Origin: an uncultured Bacteroidia bacterium
GTDB taxonomy: Bacteria > Bacteroidota > Bacteroidia > Bacteroidales > F082
Length of the DNA stretch: 64,000 nucleotides
NCBI GenBank assembly: GCA_902794155.1
Contig: CADBGN010000001.1
Location: 62,001 to 126,000, forward strand
Direction: 5' to 3'
Shown piece after piece: positions 7,379 through 14,641 of this stretch. Position numbers and translations under genes: made by a program. Below the pieces are notes generated by a model that saw only the letters and a list, made by a program, of their open reading frames with translations, made no database searches and had not been told where the DNA came from. How positions within the stretch are numbered: position 1 is the stretch's first letter; each line of letters begins with the position of its first letter.

Positions 7379-8205
7379 ATGTCTAAATCGAATCAAGAAA
7401 ATCTTCCTGCTGAAAAAAACTTTGGTTTTGTTGACTACATTCCCGCCGTAGTCAAGCACAACGCCCATGGCTGGAGCATTGAATATCATGCCGTCGACCC
7501 GGCTACCGGGAAGCTCAAACGGCACGCCGTAAAGCTGAACGTGTTGCGGAAAAGGTATGCTTGCCTGGCCGACTTCAAACAGCACGCAGCGCGGATCTGC
7601 ATTCAGATCAACGGGCAACTTGCCGGTGGATGGACTCCGTTCGGAGAGAGCCGCAACGTCCGTATGCTCATGCCGGTGCGCATGGTGGCCGACACCTATA
7701 TAAAAGAAAAGGAGTCGGAGCTTCGTCCGGACACGATGCGCTCGTATAAGTCGTTCCGCAATGTCTTCACCGACTGGGTGGATAAGGAGTGCAAGGATCT
7801 TCCGATTGGATCCTTTGGCCGGCTCCTGGCGGTTCGCTTCATGGACGATCTGTTTGCCGGTGGCCTGCGCGGGCGGTCCTACAATAACCGACTGAAGCAG
7901 GGGAGGGCTTTCTTTTCGTGGTGCGTAGAAAAGTGCTATGCCAAGGAAAACCCATTTGCGACGATCAAGGCCAAGCGCGAAGAGCCGAAAAAGAGGATAC
8001 CTGTACCTCCCGACGCCAGGCAGCGCATCACCGACTACCTGAAGGACCGCAATCCTGGCATGCTGACATTGTACCAGCTGGTCTTCGATTCGTTGATCCG
8101 ACCGATGGAAGCATGGCGGCTCACTGTCGGCCATGTGCATCTGGCCGAGGGTTATATCCATATATCTGAAGACATATCGAAGACGCACATTCTTCCGTTG
8201 ATGGG
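7379..8205 (+). pseudogene. truncated tyrosine recombinase
   Basis: The first 270 or so residues of a Bacteroidetes phage-type integrase remain: an N-terminal segment, a SAM-like core-binding domain (about residues 95-190: MVADTYIKEKESELRPDTMR) and the start of the catalytic domain with the first arginine (LIRPMEAWRLT). The sequence then runs into unrelated DNA around 8200 and ends without the HxxR, GH and Tyr motifs, so it cannot be active. The DNA is visibly more GC-rich than its neighbours, which suggests a different donor. It meets a truncated DUF3871 gene tail-to-tail. Confidence 0.8.
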
Positions 8206-8436
8206 ATGTGATACCCGGCATTCGATAGGTGATAGTTGTCCGAAAATATCTTCAGCTGCCTTGTAAGTGGCCAAGCAAAAATCTTGATGGCTGATGGTAA
8301 GGCTGTTGTCGCTGAATGTCGGTACGATACATTTGTCTGCAATTTCCCCAAGTGTAATAGCCTGGGTGTTGCTCTCAATGAAATTTGGATGTGGTTGTTC
8401 TGTGATAACCTCATCCGTAATGATTTCGTTGTTCAT
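8195..8436 (-). pseudogene. truncated DUF3871 family gene
   Basis: From ATG 8436 the reverse strand reads about 80 residues that match the N-terminus of DUF3871 proteins of Bacteroides mobile elements: NFIESNTQAITLGEIADKCI, SHQDF and the end CRVSHPINGR. Full proteins of this family are several times longer. The frame continues a few residues into the antisense of the truncated integrase and loses similarity near 8200, so a deletion joined two accessory genes. Function unknown even for the full family. Confidence 0.65.
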
Positions 8437-8454
8437 AATGTGTTGTTTTAGTTG

Positions 8455-8577
8455 TTATTTGATTTTCGATGCTTTCTTGGTGATTAGCTTCCGTAGTTTC
8501 TTGCTGTTCTTTGCGATAACCACGATTGTCTCTAAAACCAAGATGAAAATGTCGCCACCTTTTTCGAATTTAGTCAT
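8455..8577 (-). CDS. membrane microprotein, 40 residues
   Basis: A reverse-strand frame from ATG 8577 to TAA 8455 encodes 40 residues: a short charged start (MTKFEKGGD), one hydrophobic segment (IFILVLETIVVIA) and a strongly basic tail rich in Lys. It is followed closely by the DUF3871 fragment. The microprotein at 8590-8703 has the same plan and similar residues (GGDIFILVL versus TGEIIFIVL), which supports both as real, duplicated small genes. Function unknown. Confidence 0.5.
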   Translation of the reverse strand: MTKFEKGGDIFILVLETIVVIAKNSKKLRKLITKKASKIK

Positions 8578-8589
8578 AGCTCAATAGTT

Positions 8590-8703
8590 TTAGGTGGTTC
8601 GTGTTTGTTTTTCTTTCTTCAAGTTTCGGATGGTTTCTATCAATTCAATTCCACCCAGGACGATAAAGATGATTTCGCCCGTAATCTTCAAAATTTTAAT
8701 CAT
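8590..8703 (-). CDS. membrane microprotein, 37 residues
   Basis: A reverse-strand frame from ATG 8703 to TAA 8590 encodes 37 residues with one hydrophobic helix (EIIFIVLGGIELI) and a basic tail (NLKKEKQTR). A clear ribosome binding site (AAAGGAAA) precedes the ATG. It lies 12 bases before the second microprotein, in the same direction, so the two and the DUF3871 gene probably formed one operon. Confidence 0.55.
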   Translation of the reverse strand: MIKILKITGEIIFIVLGGIELIETIRNLKKEKQTRTT

Positions 8704-8794
8704 AGTTTTCCTTTCTTTTAATGGTTAGTAAATAATAATGTAATTCTCTATATATAAGGCTGTTAAGGAATAATACAAGGAAGAAAAAACGAGC

Positions 8795-8845
8795 AAAAAA
8801 AAGAGCCAACCCCGTTTTTTCGTTCTTTTCGTGGGGTATTGGCTC
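8795..8845 (-). terminator. rho-independent terminator (reverse strand)
   Basis: On the reverse strand GAGCCAATACCCC (8845-8833) pairs with GGGGTTGGCTC (8813-8803), with a two-base bulge, followed by a run of eight T. It lies upstream of the microprotein genes, so it either ends a lost upstream transcript or acts as an attenuator for them. I see no gene in 8846-9052. Confidence 0.6.
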
Positions 8846-9052
8846 CTATATGTTGTTCAGACTGGCTAAATCAGATGGGGTTGAACAAAGTCATAAGTGT
8901 CCAAACTCAAATGATGCCACCTTCTCGATTGTCGCTGGATTATTCCTCATAATCAAGCATCAATAATGGCTGTCTGATTGTGTAAAATATTGTCATTCAA
9001 GTATAAGGCTTTGGACGGTTATAAGGCGGCTATTTTAAATATACAAGCAAAA

Positions 9053-9089
9053 TGTACTTTATCTTACAAAATAATCGAGATAAAGTACA
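9053..9089. promoter_or_regulatory. 12-base perfect inverted repeat upstream of the ATPase gene
   Basis: TGTACTTTATCT (9053-9064) and AGATAAAGTACA (9078-9089) are perfect inverted arms with a 13-base spacer, about 40 bases before the -7 box at 9130. There is no T-run, so an operator is likelier than a terminator. Confidence 0.45.
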
Positions 9090-9129
9090 AAAAGGTCGCA
9101 TTTTTTTGGCGATGAGTTTATTTTTTAGT

Positions 9130-9137
9130 TATTTTTG
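9130..9137 (+). promoter_or_regulatory. -7 box of the ATPase gene
   Basis: TATTTTTG followed by GCAG, 20 bases before ATG 9158. The leader would be very short. This favours ATG 9158 over the TTG codon at 9149. Confidence 0.6.
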
Positions 9138-9157
9138 CAGGCAAAAGATTGAGTGAT

Positions 9158-10594
9158 ATGAAAAAAACGAAGATAATTGCCCGCGAGGCAGAGATGGCGG
9201 AATTGAAGCGCTGCTATGAATCGGATCGCTCTGAGTTCGTCATCGTGTACGGTCGCCGTCGTGTAGGGAAAACGTTTCTGGTGGATACTTTCTTTGACAA
9301 GAAGTATGACTTCACATACGTGGGAGGACACAAACTGTCCAAAACGAAGCAACTTAGAGGGTTTGCAAAGGCGTTGAAAAAGGCAGCCGGAATGCAGCTT
9401 CAGCCTAAGTTCTCGTCTTGGGAAGACGCATTTGATGCGCTGGAGGAATTTATCGAGTCGTTGCCGCAAGAAAAGCGGAAGGTCATCTTCATCGATGAAA
9501 TGCCATGGATTGATACGCCGCAGTCGGAGTTTGTGGAAGCATTGGAGTCATTTTGGAACGGCTGGGGAGCAAGGAGATCTGACATTATGCTGATTGCGAG
9601 TGGGTCGGCCTCGTCGTGGATGATGGACAAACTGGTGGACAATCCCGGCGGCTTGCACGCGCGAATCACAAACAATATCTATATCCGTCCGTTCACGCTG
9701 AAGGAGACGGAGGAGTATCTTCTTAGCCGGGGCATCCGCTGGAGCCGTTACCAGATCCTGCAACTGTATATGTTGATGGGGGGCATACCATTCTATCTGA
9801 GTCTATTGGATCCAAGCCAGACACTTATCGGCAATATCGACCGTATTTTCTTCCGCAAGAATGCTGAGCTGAGGACGGAGTTTGACGAGCTGTACAATGC
9901 CGTATTCAACAAGGCGGACAAGTATCTGGAGATTGTGAGTCTCCTGAATAGGAACCACGAAGGCATGACATTCACAGAAATCCAAGGCGCAACCTCTCTT
10001 GATGGAGACCGTCTGACTACAGTGCTAAAAAACTTGGAACGTTGTGACTTCATCATATCTTTCCAGCAGTACGGGAACAAGTCCCGGGGGACTTTGTACA
10101 GGCTTGTGGATTTTTATACCCTGTTCTATTACAAGTTTGTGGATGGCATCGATAGCAAGGATGAGCAGTGGTGGACTCACAATTACAATTCCCACAGCGT
10201 CGAGTCGTGGCAGGGATATGCTTTTGAGCTGATTTGCTTCACGCACCTAGCTCAAATCCGACAGCGTCTTGGAATTTCCGGCATTTCCACAGCGGCATCG
10301 TCATGGCGCTATATCCCGTCCAAAAACGAAGATGAGCAAAAGGCCCAGATTGACCTCGTGATTGAACGGGGCGACCGAAACATCAATCTTTGCGAAATGA
10401 AATTCAGCGTGGGGCCTTTTACCATCAAGAAATCATACGCCGATGATGTCCGCAGAAGGATTCAACTGTTCAAGGAGAAGGAGAAGGTTTCTTACGGATT
10501 GATTAGCACTTTCGTCACCACTTTCGGAGTCGCTGATGGAGTAAACAAAGAAGTTGTGGATTCAGAAGTGACGGCAGAAGACCTGTTTGTTTGA
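9158..10594 (+). CDS. AAA-type ATPase with DUF234/nuclease-like C-terminus
   Basis: A 478-residue ATPase of the archaeal-ATPase/DUF234 type common in Bacteroidetes. Near the N-terminus is a Walker A loop (VYGRRRVGKT, K38). The Walker B motif is VIFIDEMPW near residue 115, with a sensor-like LIASGSASSWM. A winged-helix segment lies around 250-300 (EGMTFTEIQGATSLDGD). The C-terminal part has a PD-(D/E)xK-like pattern (AQIDLVIERGDRNINLCEMKFS without the lysine core fully conserved in spacing). Proteins of this kind are frequent in accessory islands and some act in defence or toxin systems, but no function is established. ATG 9158 was chosen from the promoter position. Confidence 0.82.
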   Translation: MKKTKIIAREAEMAELKRCYESDRSEFVIVYGRRRVGKTFLVDTFFDKKYDFTYVGGHKLSKTKQLRGFAKALKKAAGMQLQPKFSSWEDAFDALEEFIESLPQEKRKVIFIDEMPWIDTPQSEFVEALESFWNGWGARRSDIMLIASGSASSWMMDKLVDNPGGLHARITNNIYIRPFTLKETEEYLLSRGIRWSRYQILQLYMLMGGIPFYLSLLDPSQTLIGNIDRIFFRKNAELRTEFDELYNAVFNKADKYLEIVSLLNRNHEGMTFTEIQGATSLDGDRLTTVLKNLERCDFIISFQQYGNKSRGTLYRLVDFYTLFYYKFVDGIDSKDEQWWTHNYNSHSVESWQGYAFELICFTHLAQIRQRLGISGISTAASSWRYIPSKNEDEQKAQIDLVIERGDRNINLCEMKFSVGPFTIKKSYADDVRRRIQLFKEKEKVSYGLISTFVTTFGVADGVNKEVVDSEVTAEDLFV

Positions 10595-10598
10595 AGAA

Positions 10599-10994
10599 AT
10601 GAGATACCAACACACCAATAGACTAGGATTTTTGCTCGGATGCATCGACTTTTGTACTTTTGGGTTATTCTTCCTCTTCTACATGCCTTTTGGCGGGTTA
10701 CAGGATGAGTTAGATAAAATCCTCGGGTTCAAAACGCAACGATATTGGGTGGCTTATCTCTTGGGCATTCCTACAGCGTTTATTTACACGCTTGTATGGA
10801 TGTCACGTATTGCAGAGAAGCTGAAAACCAAAGCGATTGAACTGAAAATAGATGGTCCATACACTTCTTGGTGGCACATGTTTGGATGGAACACCTTTGG
10901 CTTGTTGCTATTCGGTCCCGCTGTGGCTACCTATCGGTTCTTCGACACACTAAACAAGATAGAGCGCAAATTGAATGAAAGTGGTTCTGAATAA
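10599..10994 (+). CDS. small membrane protein, DUF4234-like
   Basis: A 131-residue membrane protein with about three hydrophobic helices: around residues 10-27 (LGFLLGCIDFCTFGLFFLF), 48-65 (WVAYLLGIPTAFIYTLVW) and 95-110 (FGWNTFGLLLFGPAVA). This spacing and the aromatic character of the helices resemble DUF4234 proteins. It starts 4 bases after the ATPase stop, so the two are probably cotranscribed. The function is unknown. A longer frame from TTG 10587 would overlap the ATPase gene and is not preferred. Confidence 0.6.
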   Translation: MRYQHTNRLGFLLGCIDFCTFGLFFLFYMPFGGLQDELDKILGFKTQRYWVAYLLGIPTAFIYTLVWMSRIAEKLKTKAIELKIDGPYTSWWHMFGWNTFGLLLFGPAVATYRFFDTLNKIERKLNESGSE

Positions 10995-10997
10995 AAA

Positions 10998-11615
10998 ATG
11001 GACAAGAGGATGAAGAAGATATTGTTCCTTCACGGTTTCTTTGCCAGCGGCCAATGTGTACCAGCCTTGGCATTACGAGAGGCATTTGATGGCCTTGCAG
11101 AGGTGCTGACTCCCGACCTGCCGAGGCATCCGAAAGCAGCCATTGGATTCATAAGGGAACTGATTGACCGTGAGAAGCCCGACCTTTTGATTGGCAACAG
11201 CTGTGGATCGTTCTACGCCCAAATGATTGCTCCCTCAGTAGGCATTCCTGCTTTGCTTGGGAACCCTCACTTTCAGATGACGGAATTCTTGAAAAAGCGC
11301 ATTGGCAAGCACGAATACAAATCTCCCCGCAAGGACGGCATCCAGGAGTTCGTCATTGATGAATCCTTGATTGAGGAGTTCGCCGAGTTGGAGGCTATAC
11401 AGTTCAACAGCTACAATCCCGACTACAAGGACCGTATCTGGGGCTTGTTTGGCGAAGGCGACACATTGGCCCGTTTTGAGCCGCTCTTTTTGGAGCATTA
11501 TAACAGGGCGTACCATTTTCCCGGTAATCACACACCGACCGCTGATGAAGTCCGCGACTGGTATGTTCCCTTGGCCAAACAGATGCTGATGGAATATCCA
11601 TTGTCAGAAAAGTAA
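10998..11615 (+). CDS. YqiA/YcfP-like alpha/beta esterase
   Basis: A 205-residue esterase resembling the YqiA/UPF0227 group. It has the opening LFLHGFFASGQ, a nucleophile elbow GNSCGS near residue 77, an acidic residue in FGEGDTLA near 153 and the catalytic histidine in FPGNHTPT near 176. There is no signal peptide. The reaction is probably hydrolysis of short acyl esters. It follows the DUF4234-like gene by 3 bases and closes the cargo operon that starts at 9158. Confidence 0.75.
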   Translation: MDKRMKKILFLHGFFASGQCVPALALREAFDGLAEVLTPDLPRHPKAAIGFIRELIDREKPDLLIGNSCGSFYAQMIAPSVGIPALLGNPHFQMTEFLKKRIGKHEYKSPRKDGIQEFVIDESLIEEFAELEAIQFNSYNPDYKDRIWGLFGEGDTLARFEPLFLEHYNRAYHFPGNHTPTADEVRDWYVPLAKQMLMEYPLSEK

Positions 11616-11685
11616 GTATAAATCCGTATGATAGCTATCCCCAAAAAAACTTTCGTTTTTTCCTTCTTTATTGTCAGTTTTTTTC

Positions 11686-11693
11686 TATTTTTG
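11686..11693 (+). promoter_or_regulatory. -7 box of module 2
   Basis: TATTTTTG followed by GCAGTGTTTTATGAA, the same arrangement as at 2981. It lies 37 bases before the ATG at 11731. Confidence 0.65.
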
Positions 11694-11730
11694 CAGTGTT
11701 TTATGAATTTTATAAAATACTACATAAACT

Positions 11731-12693
11731 ATGTGCAATACACTGGTAATAGCGAGCAGAAGTTATTCTTTGGATGAAATTGAGGCCAAGTCTCTTAAGG
11801 GGATTACCCTGGAAATGCGGTCGAGTTTTCGCTTCTTCAAGTTGGAGACACTAGGTCAAAGCGTCATCCTGTTAAAGTCCAAGTATCCATTGGAACACTA
11901 CACCCCGAAGACTTGTAAAAAGATGGCTGATATGGTTTCTATCAACAATGGCTTCCCATGCGCCTTTTGGTTCGATGCCTTGGACTACAACCAACGGATG
12001 AGGCTGATGGACAAACAGGTCTTTTTCGTGGTGTCGGGTAAATATGCCTACCTGCCAGGATTGGTGATGGATAGCCGCGACGGAAGGAGAACAGCAACGG
12101 AATTGACTGCACCAGCCCAATATGTGCTGCTCTATCACTTGCAAGCAAAAAACTTGGAAGGTCGTAGCTCAAAGGAATTAGCAGAAATAATGCCCTACAA
12201 ATACCTCACTTTGACCTTGGCACTACAGGTGTTGCAGGATTTGGAACTATGCACCCTCGTTGTAGATGCCAACAAAGAAAAAAGGCTGCATTTCGAGTTG
12301 AGAGGAAAAGCGTTATGGGAGAAAGCGTTGCCTTTGTTGAAGTCTCCTTTGAAAAAAAGCTTCTATTGCGACAATATAAAAGAAGAAACATCCTATATGC
12401 AAGGTGGCATCAGTGCTTTGGCGCATTATTCCATGCTCGTACCTGATGCCCTGAAAACTTTAGTGGCAGTTGAGCGGACGGACAAGGTCAAACAGGAAAA
12501 TTTCGAGCGAATCAATTCATGGGACGGGGCGTATAAAATCGAAGTTTGGAAATACCCGCCCATCATTTCCGATGAGGGCTTTGTGGATCGGCTCTCGTTG
12601 GCCTTGACCTTGAAAAATGATGAAGATCCACGGGTACACAAGGAAGTTGAACGAATAATTGAAGAAACATGGTTGAAGGAGGAACAACAATGA
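11731..12693 (+). CDS. winged-helix (MarR-like) regulator, module 2
   Basis: A 320-residue paralogue of the protein at 3025. The first 105 residues differ at many positions. From about residue 110 (LPGLVMDSRDGRR) to the end the two are almost identical, even at the base level. The C-terminus ends ...ETWLKEEQQ, and the last four residues EEQQ are the end of the module 1 nucleotidyltransferase. This shows that the nucleotidyltransferase gene was cut out here and the reading frames fused. The stop overlaps the phosphoesterase start (ATGA), so coupling survived the deletion. Presumed role: DNA-binding repressor or antitoxin; not proven. Confidence 0.72.
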   Translation: MCNTLVIASRSYSLDEIEAKSLKGITLEMRSSFRFFKLETLGQSVILLKSKYPLEHYTPKTCKKMADMVSINNGFPCAFWFDALDYNQRMRLMDKQVFFVVSGKYAYLPGLVMDSRDGRRTATELTAPAQYVLLYHLQAKNLEGRSSKELAEIMPYKYLTLTLALQVLQDLELCTLVVDANKEKRLHFELRGKALWEKALPLLKSPLKKSFYCDNIKEETSYMQGGISALAHYSMLVPDALKTLVAVERTDKVKQENFERINSWDGAYKIEVWKYPPIISDEGFVDRLSLALTLKNDEDPRVHKEVERIIEETWLKEEQQ

Positions 12694-13454
12694 AAATCCA
12701 ATACGCATCTGACTTACATTTGGAGTTCCACGAAAACGGATCGTGGTTGAAATCCCATCCATTGCAGGTGACGGGGGATGTGCTGGTACTCGCTGGCGAC
12801 ATCGGATATCTTGGTGACGACAACTATTCAAGCCACCCATTCTTGGACTGGGCATCAGAGAATTATCATCAAGTCATCGTCGTTCCAGGAAACCACGAGT
12901 TCTACAAGTATTACGACATCGACACAATGACCGATGGTTGGGATTTGGAGATAAGAAAGAATGTACATTGCCGCTATAATGCTGTAGTACCATTGTCCGA
13001 TGAAATTGACTTGATTGCCACAACGCTGTGGTCAAAGATACCGATTCAATATGCTTACATGACTGAACGCTCTGTCTCTGACTTCTACCGCATCATGGCA
13101 AGTGGAAAACGGCTGGTTTTTACCCGATTCAACGAAGAGCATGAACGCTGTTTCAATTTTCTGAAGAAGGCGGTCGGTGAAAGCAAGGCTAAGCACATCA
13201 TCGTGGCGACCCATCATGTCCCTTCATACCTGTTGACCGACCCAATATTCAAGGGAAGCACTATCAACGGAGCTTTCACAGTGGAACTGTTTGACTTCAT
13301 CGCTGACAGCCCGATTGAATACTGGATCTATGGCCATTCACATCGCAATATAGACGGCATCATTGGCAACACCAAGTGCGTCTCCAACCAATTGGGTTAT
13401 GTCTCACATGGGGAGCATCTCACTTTTGACGCAGGAAAAATGTTTGAAATCTGA
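12690..13454 (+). CDS. calcineurin-like metallophosphoesterase, module 2
   Basis: A 254-residue near-copy of the protein at 4748 with all metal ligands kept (SDLHLEF, LAGDIGYLGDD, VPGNHEF, VATHHVPS, YGHSHRN). The frame also opens 21 bases earlier at ATG 12669 (MVEGGTT), which is the former nucleotidyltransferase start codon brought in frame by the deletion. The AGGAGG-preceded ATG 12690 is preferred because it matches module 1. Its retention without the nucleotidyltransferase shows that it is harmless, or useful, on its own. Confidence 0.85.
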   Translation: MKIQYASDLHLEFHENGSWLKSHPLQVTGDVLVLAGDIGYLGDDNYSSHPFLDWASENYHQVIVVPGNHEFYKYYDIDTMTDGWDLEIRKNVHCRYNAVVPLSDEIDLIATTLWSKIPIQYAYMTERSVSDFYRIMASGKRLVFTRFNEEHERCFNFLKKAVGESKAKHIIVATHHVPSYLLTDPIFKGSTINGAFTVELFDFIADSPIEYWIYGHSHRNIDGIIGNTKCVSNQLGYVSHGEHLTFDAGKMFEI

Positions 13455-13459
13455 TAGTT

Positions 13460-13762
13460 ATGCCATCAATAAAAGAGGGACATTATTCGGTAGTGGTTAT
13501 TCCACAGGAAGCTTGGGAAAACATCATAAAGACTTTGGATGAATTGAAAGACAAGGTTGAGCGACTCATGGCCCAGAAAGAAGATGAATGGCTTGACTCA
13601 AAAACCGCCTGTGAGTATTTGGGAGTTTCAATGAGACAGTTTCAAAAATACAGGGATGAAAGACGGATTGCTTTTAGCCAATTCGGGAGAAAAGTCTATG
13701 TGAAACGGTCTGATATTGACGACTTTTTGGATAAACATAGGATTAAGAGCAGGTATGAGTAA
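13460..13762 (+). CDS. helix-turn-helix DNA-binding protein, excisionase type
   Basis: A 100-residue protein with an N-terminal coiled-coil-like stretch (about 18-42: EAWENIIKTLDELKDKVERL) and a C-terminal MerR/excisionase-type winged helix (about 46-95: LDSKTACEYLGVSMRQFQKY ... YVKRSDIDDFLDKH). Such proteins accompany tyrosine recombinases in Bacteroidetes mobile elements and steer excision or act as local regulators. It follows the phosphoesterase by 5 bases. Module 1 has only a 5' stub of this gene. Confidence 0.85.
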   Translation: MPSIKEGHYSVVVIPQEAWENIIKTLDELKDKVERLMAQKEDEWLDSKTACEYLGVSMRQFQKYRDERRIAFSQFGRKVYVKRSDIDDFLDKHRIKSRYE

Positions 13763-13881
13763 AACGACAAAGAACTACACTATCTTGAAAAAAAGTAGTT
13801 GTTTTGTTTAAACTTGTTGAAGGGCAGTATTTCTCACCGATTATGCCACGACTGGGACAAGCGTTTGAAATAGTATTTGGA

Positions 13882-14589
13882 TTATGATTTCATACCATTA
13901 TGTGTTTTCGGTACACAGATTTTCCAGTATTTATCGTATGCATTACAGTCTTCGTCGGGCGATAGGTAGCTGACATTGTTTCCCATCCGATCTTTGCAAT
14001 GATTGAAGAAGTCTTCAGACAGCCCAATCTGGTCTTTGTAGATAGAAAGCAAGTATCCAGCCCTTTGATAGACGCTTTTCATAGGAACGGCATCAAGGCA
14101 TTGCATCATTTCGGTCTCGTCAAGCTTGCAAAGTCCAATCCAATCCAAGGAGGTCATAAGTTCTTCCAAGCCGCCCGCAAGGTCAATATGACGGATGCAG
14201 TCGATAATGGTTTGGCTTAATGATGTGACCCGAATAGGATAGTCCTCATTGGTAAGGTCGGTATGGAAATTTACCAGATAATTGACGGGTTTGTAAATGT
14301 ATGTCTCGTTTAAATGTTCAAATGTCCGAAAAGGTGTGGTGCTATGGACATACAACCAATTAAACGATTGCGTATGAAGAGCATAATACTCCAAGGCTGA
14401 ATGATAGACCAAGCAACCGTTCTCGACAGCATTACAACCTATCATAAACTTGTCTGTCATATATGAAGGCATATATACGCCCTTGCGCACATGAGAGAGC
14501 AATCCCCTTCGCGTCCTATTGTAAAGCCGTGATTTTCGTGTGTTATAACATACCTCGTTGTCGGGTTTCAATAATGCAATTTCCGTCAT
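13882..14589 (-). CDS. AbiEi-type antitoxin-like protein, orphan
   Basis: A 235-residue protein that looks like the AbiEi antitoxin family of type IV toxin-antitoxin systems. It has an N-terminal winged-helix segment with a glycine turn (RRGLLSHVRKGVYMP, about 28-42), then YHSALEYYAL (about 62-71) and a C-terminal domain with VTSLSQTIIDCIRHIDLAGG (about 120-139). AbiEi represses its operon and counters the AbiEii nucleotidyltransferase. No such toxin gene is next to it: upstream is the recombinase promoter region side, downstream the convergent HTH gene. A reverse -7 box TATCTTTG lies at 14606-14613. The family call is confident, the antitoxin activity is inferred. Confidence 0.7.
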   Translation of the reverse strand: MTEIALLKPDNEVCYNTRKSRLYNRTRRGLLSHVRKGVYMPSYMTDKFMIGCNAVENGCLVYHSALEYYALHTQSFNWLYVHSTTPFRTFEHLNETYIYKPVNYLVNFHTDLTNEDYPIRVTSLSQTIIDCIRHIDLAGGLEELMTSLDWIGLCKLDETEMMQCLDAVPMKSVYQRAGYLLSIYKDQIGLSEDFFNHCKDRMGNNVSYLSPDEDCNAYDKYWKICVPKTHNGMKS

Positions 14590-14641
14590 CGCTTAAAAAT
14601 TTACGCAAAGATATTACTTTTTGATAATATTGATGTGCTTT

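Noticed and set aside
7331..8221. Long reverse-strand frame opposite the truncated integrase
   Set aside because: It is the antisense of a GC-rich coding region and resembles no protein; the forward frame has clear integrase features.
9149..9157. TTG start for the ATPase gene
   Set aside because: ATG 9158 is three codons further, and the short leader from the -7 box at 9130 favours it.
12669..12689. Seven-residue extension MVEGGTT of the module 2 phosphoesterase as its true start
   Set aside because: Possible by frame, but the AGGAGG site and the module 1 copy support ATG 12690; the extension is a by-product of the deletion.
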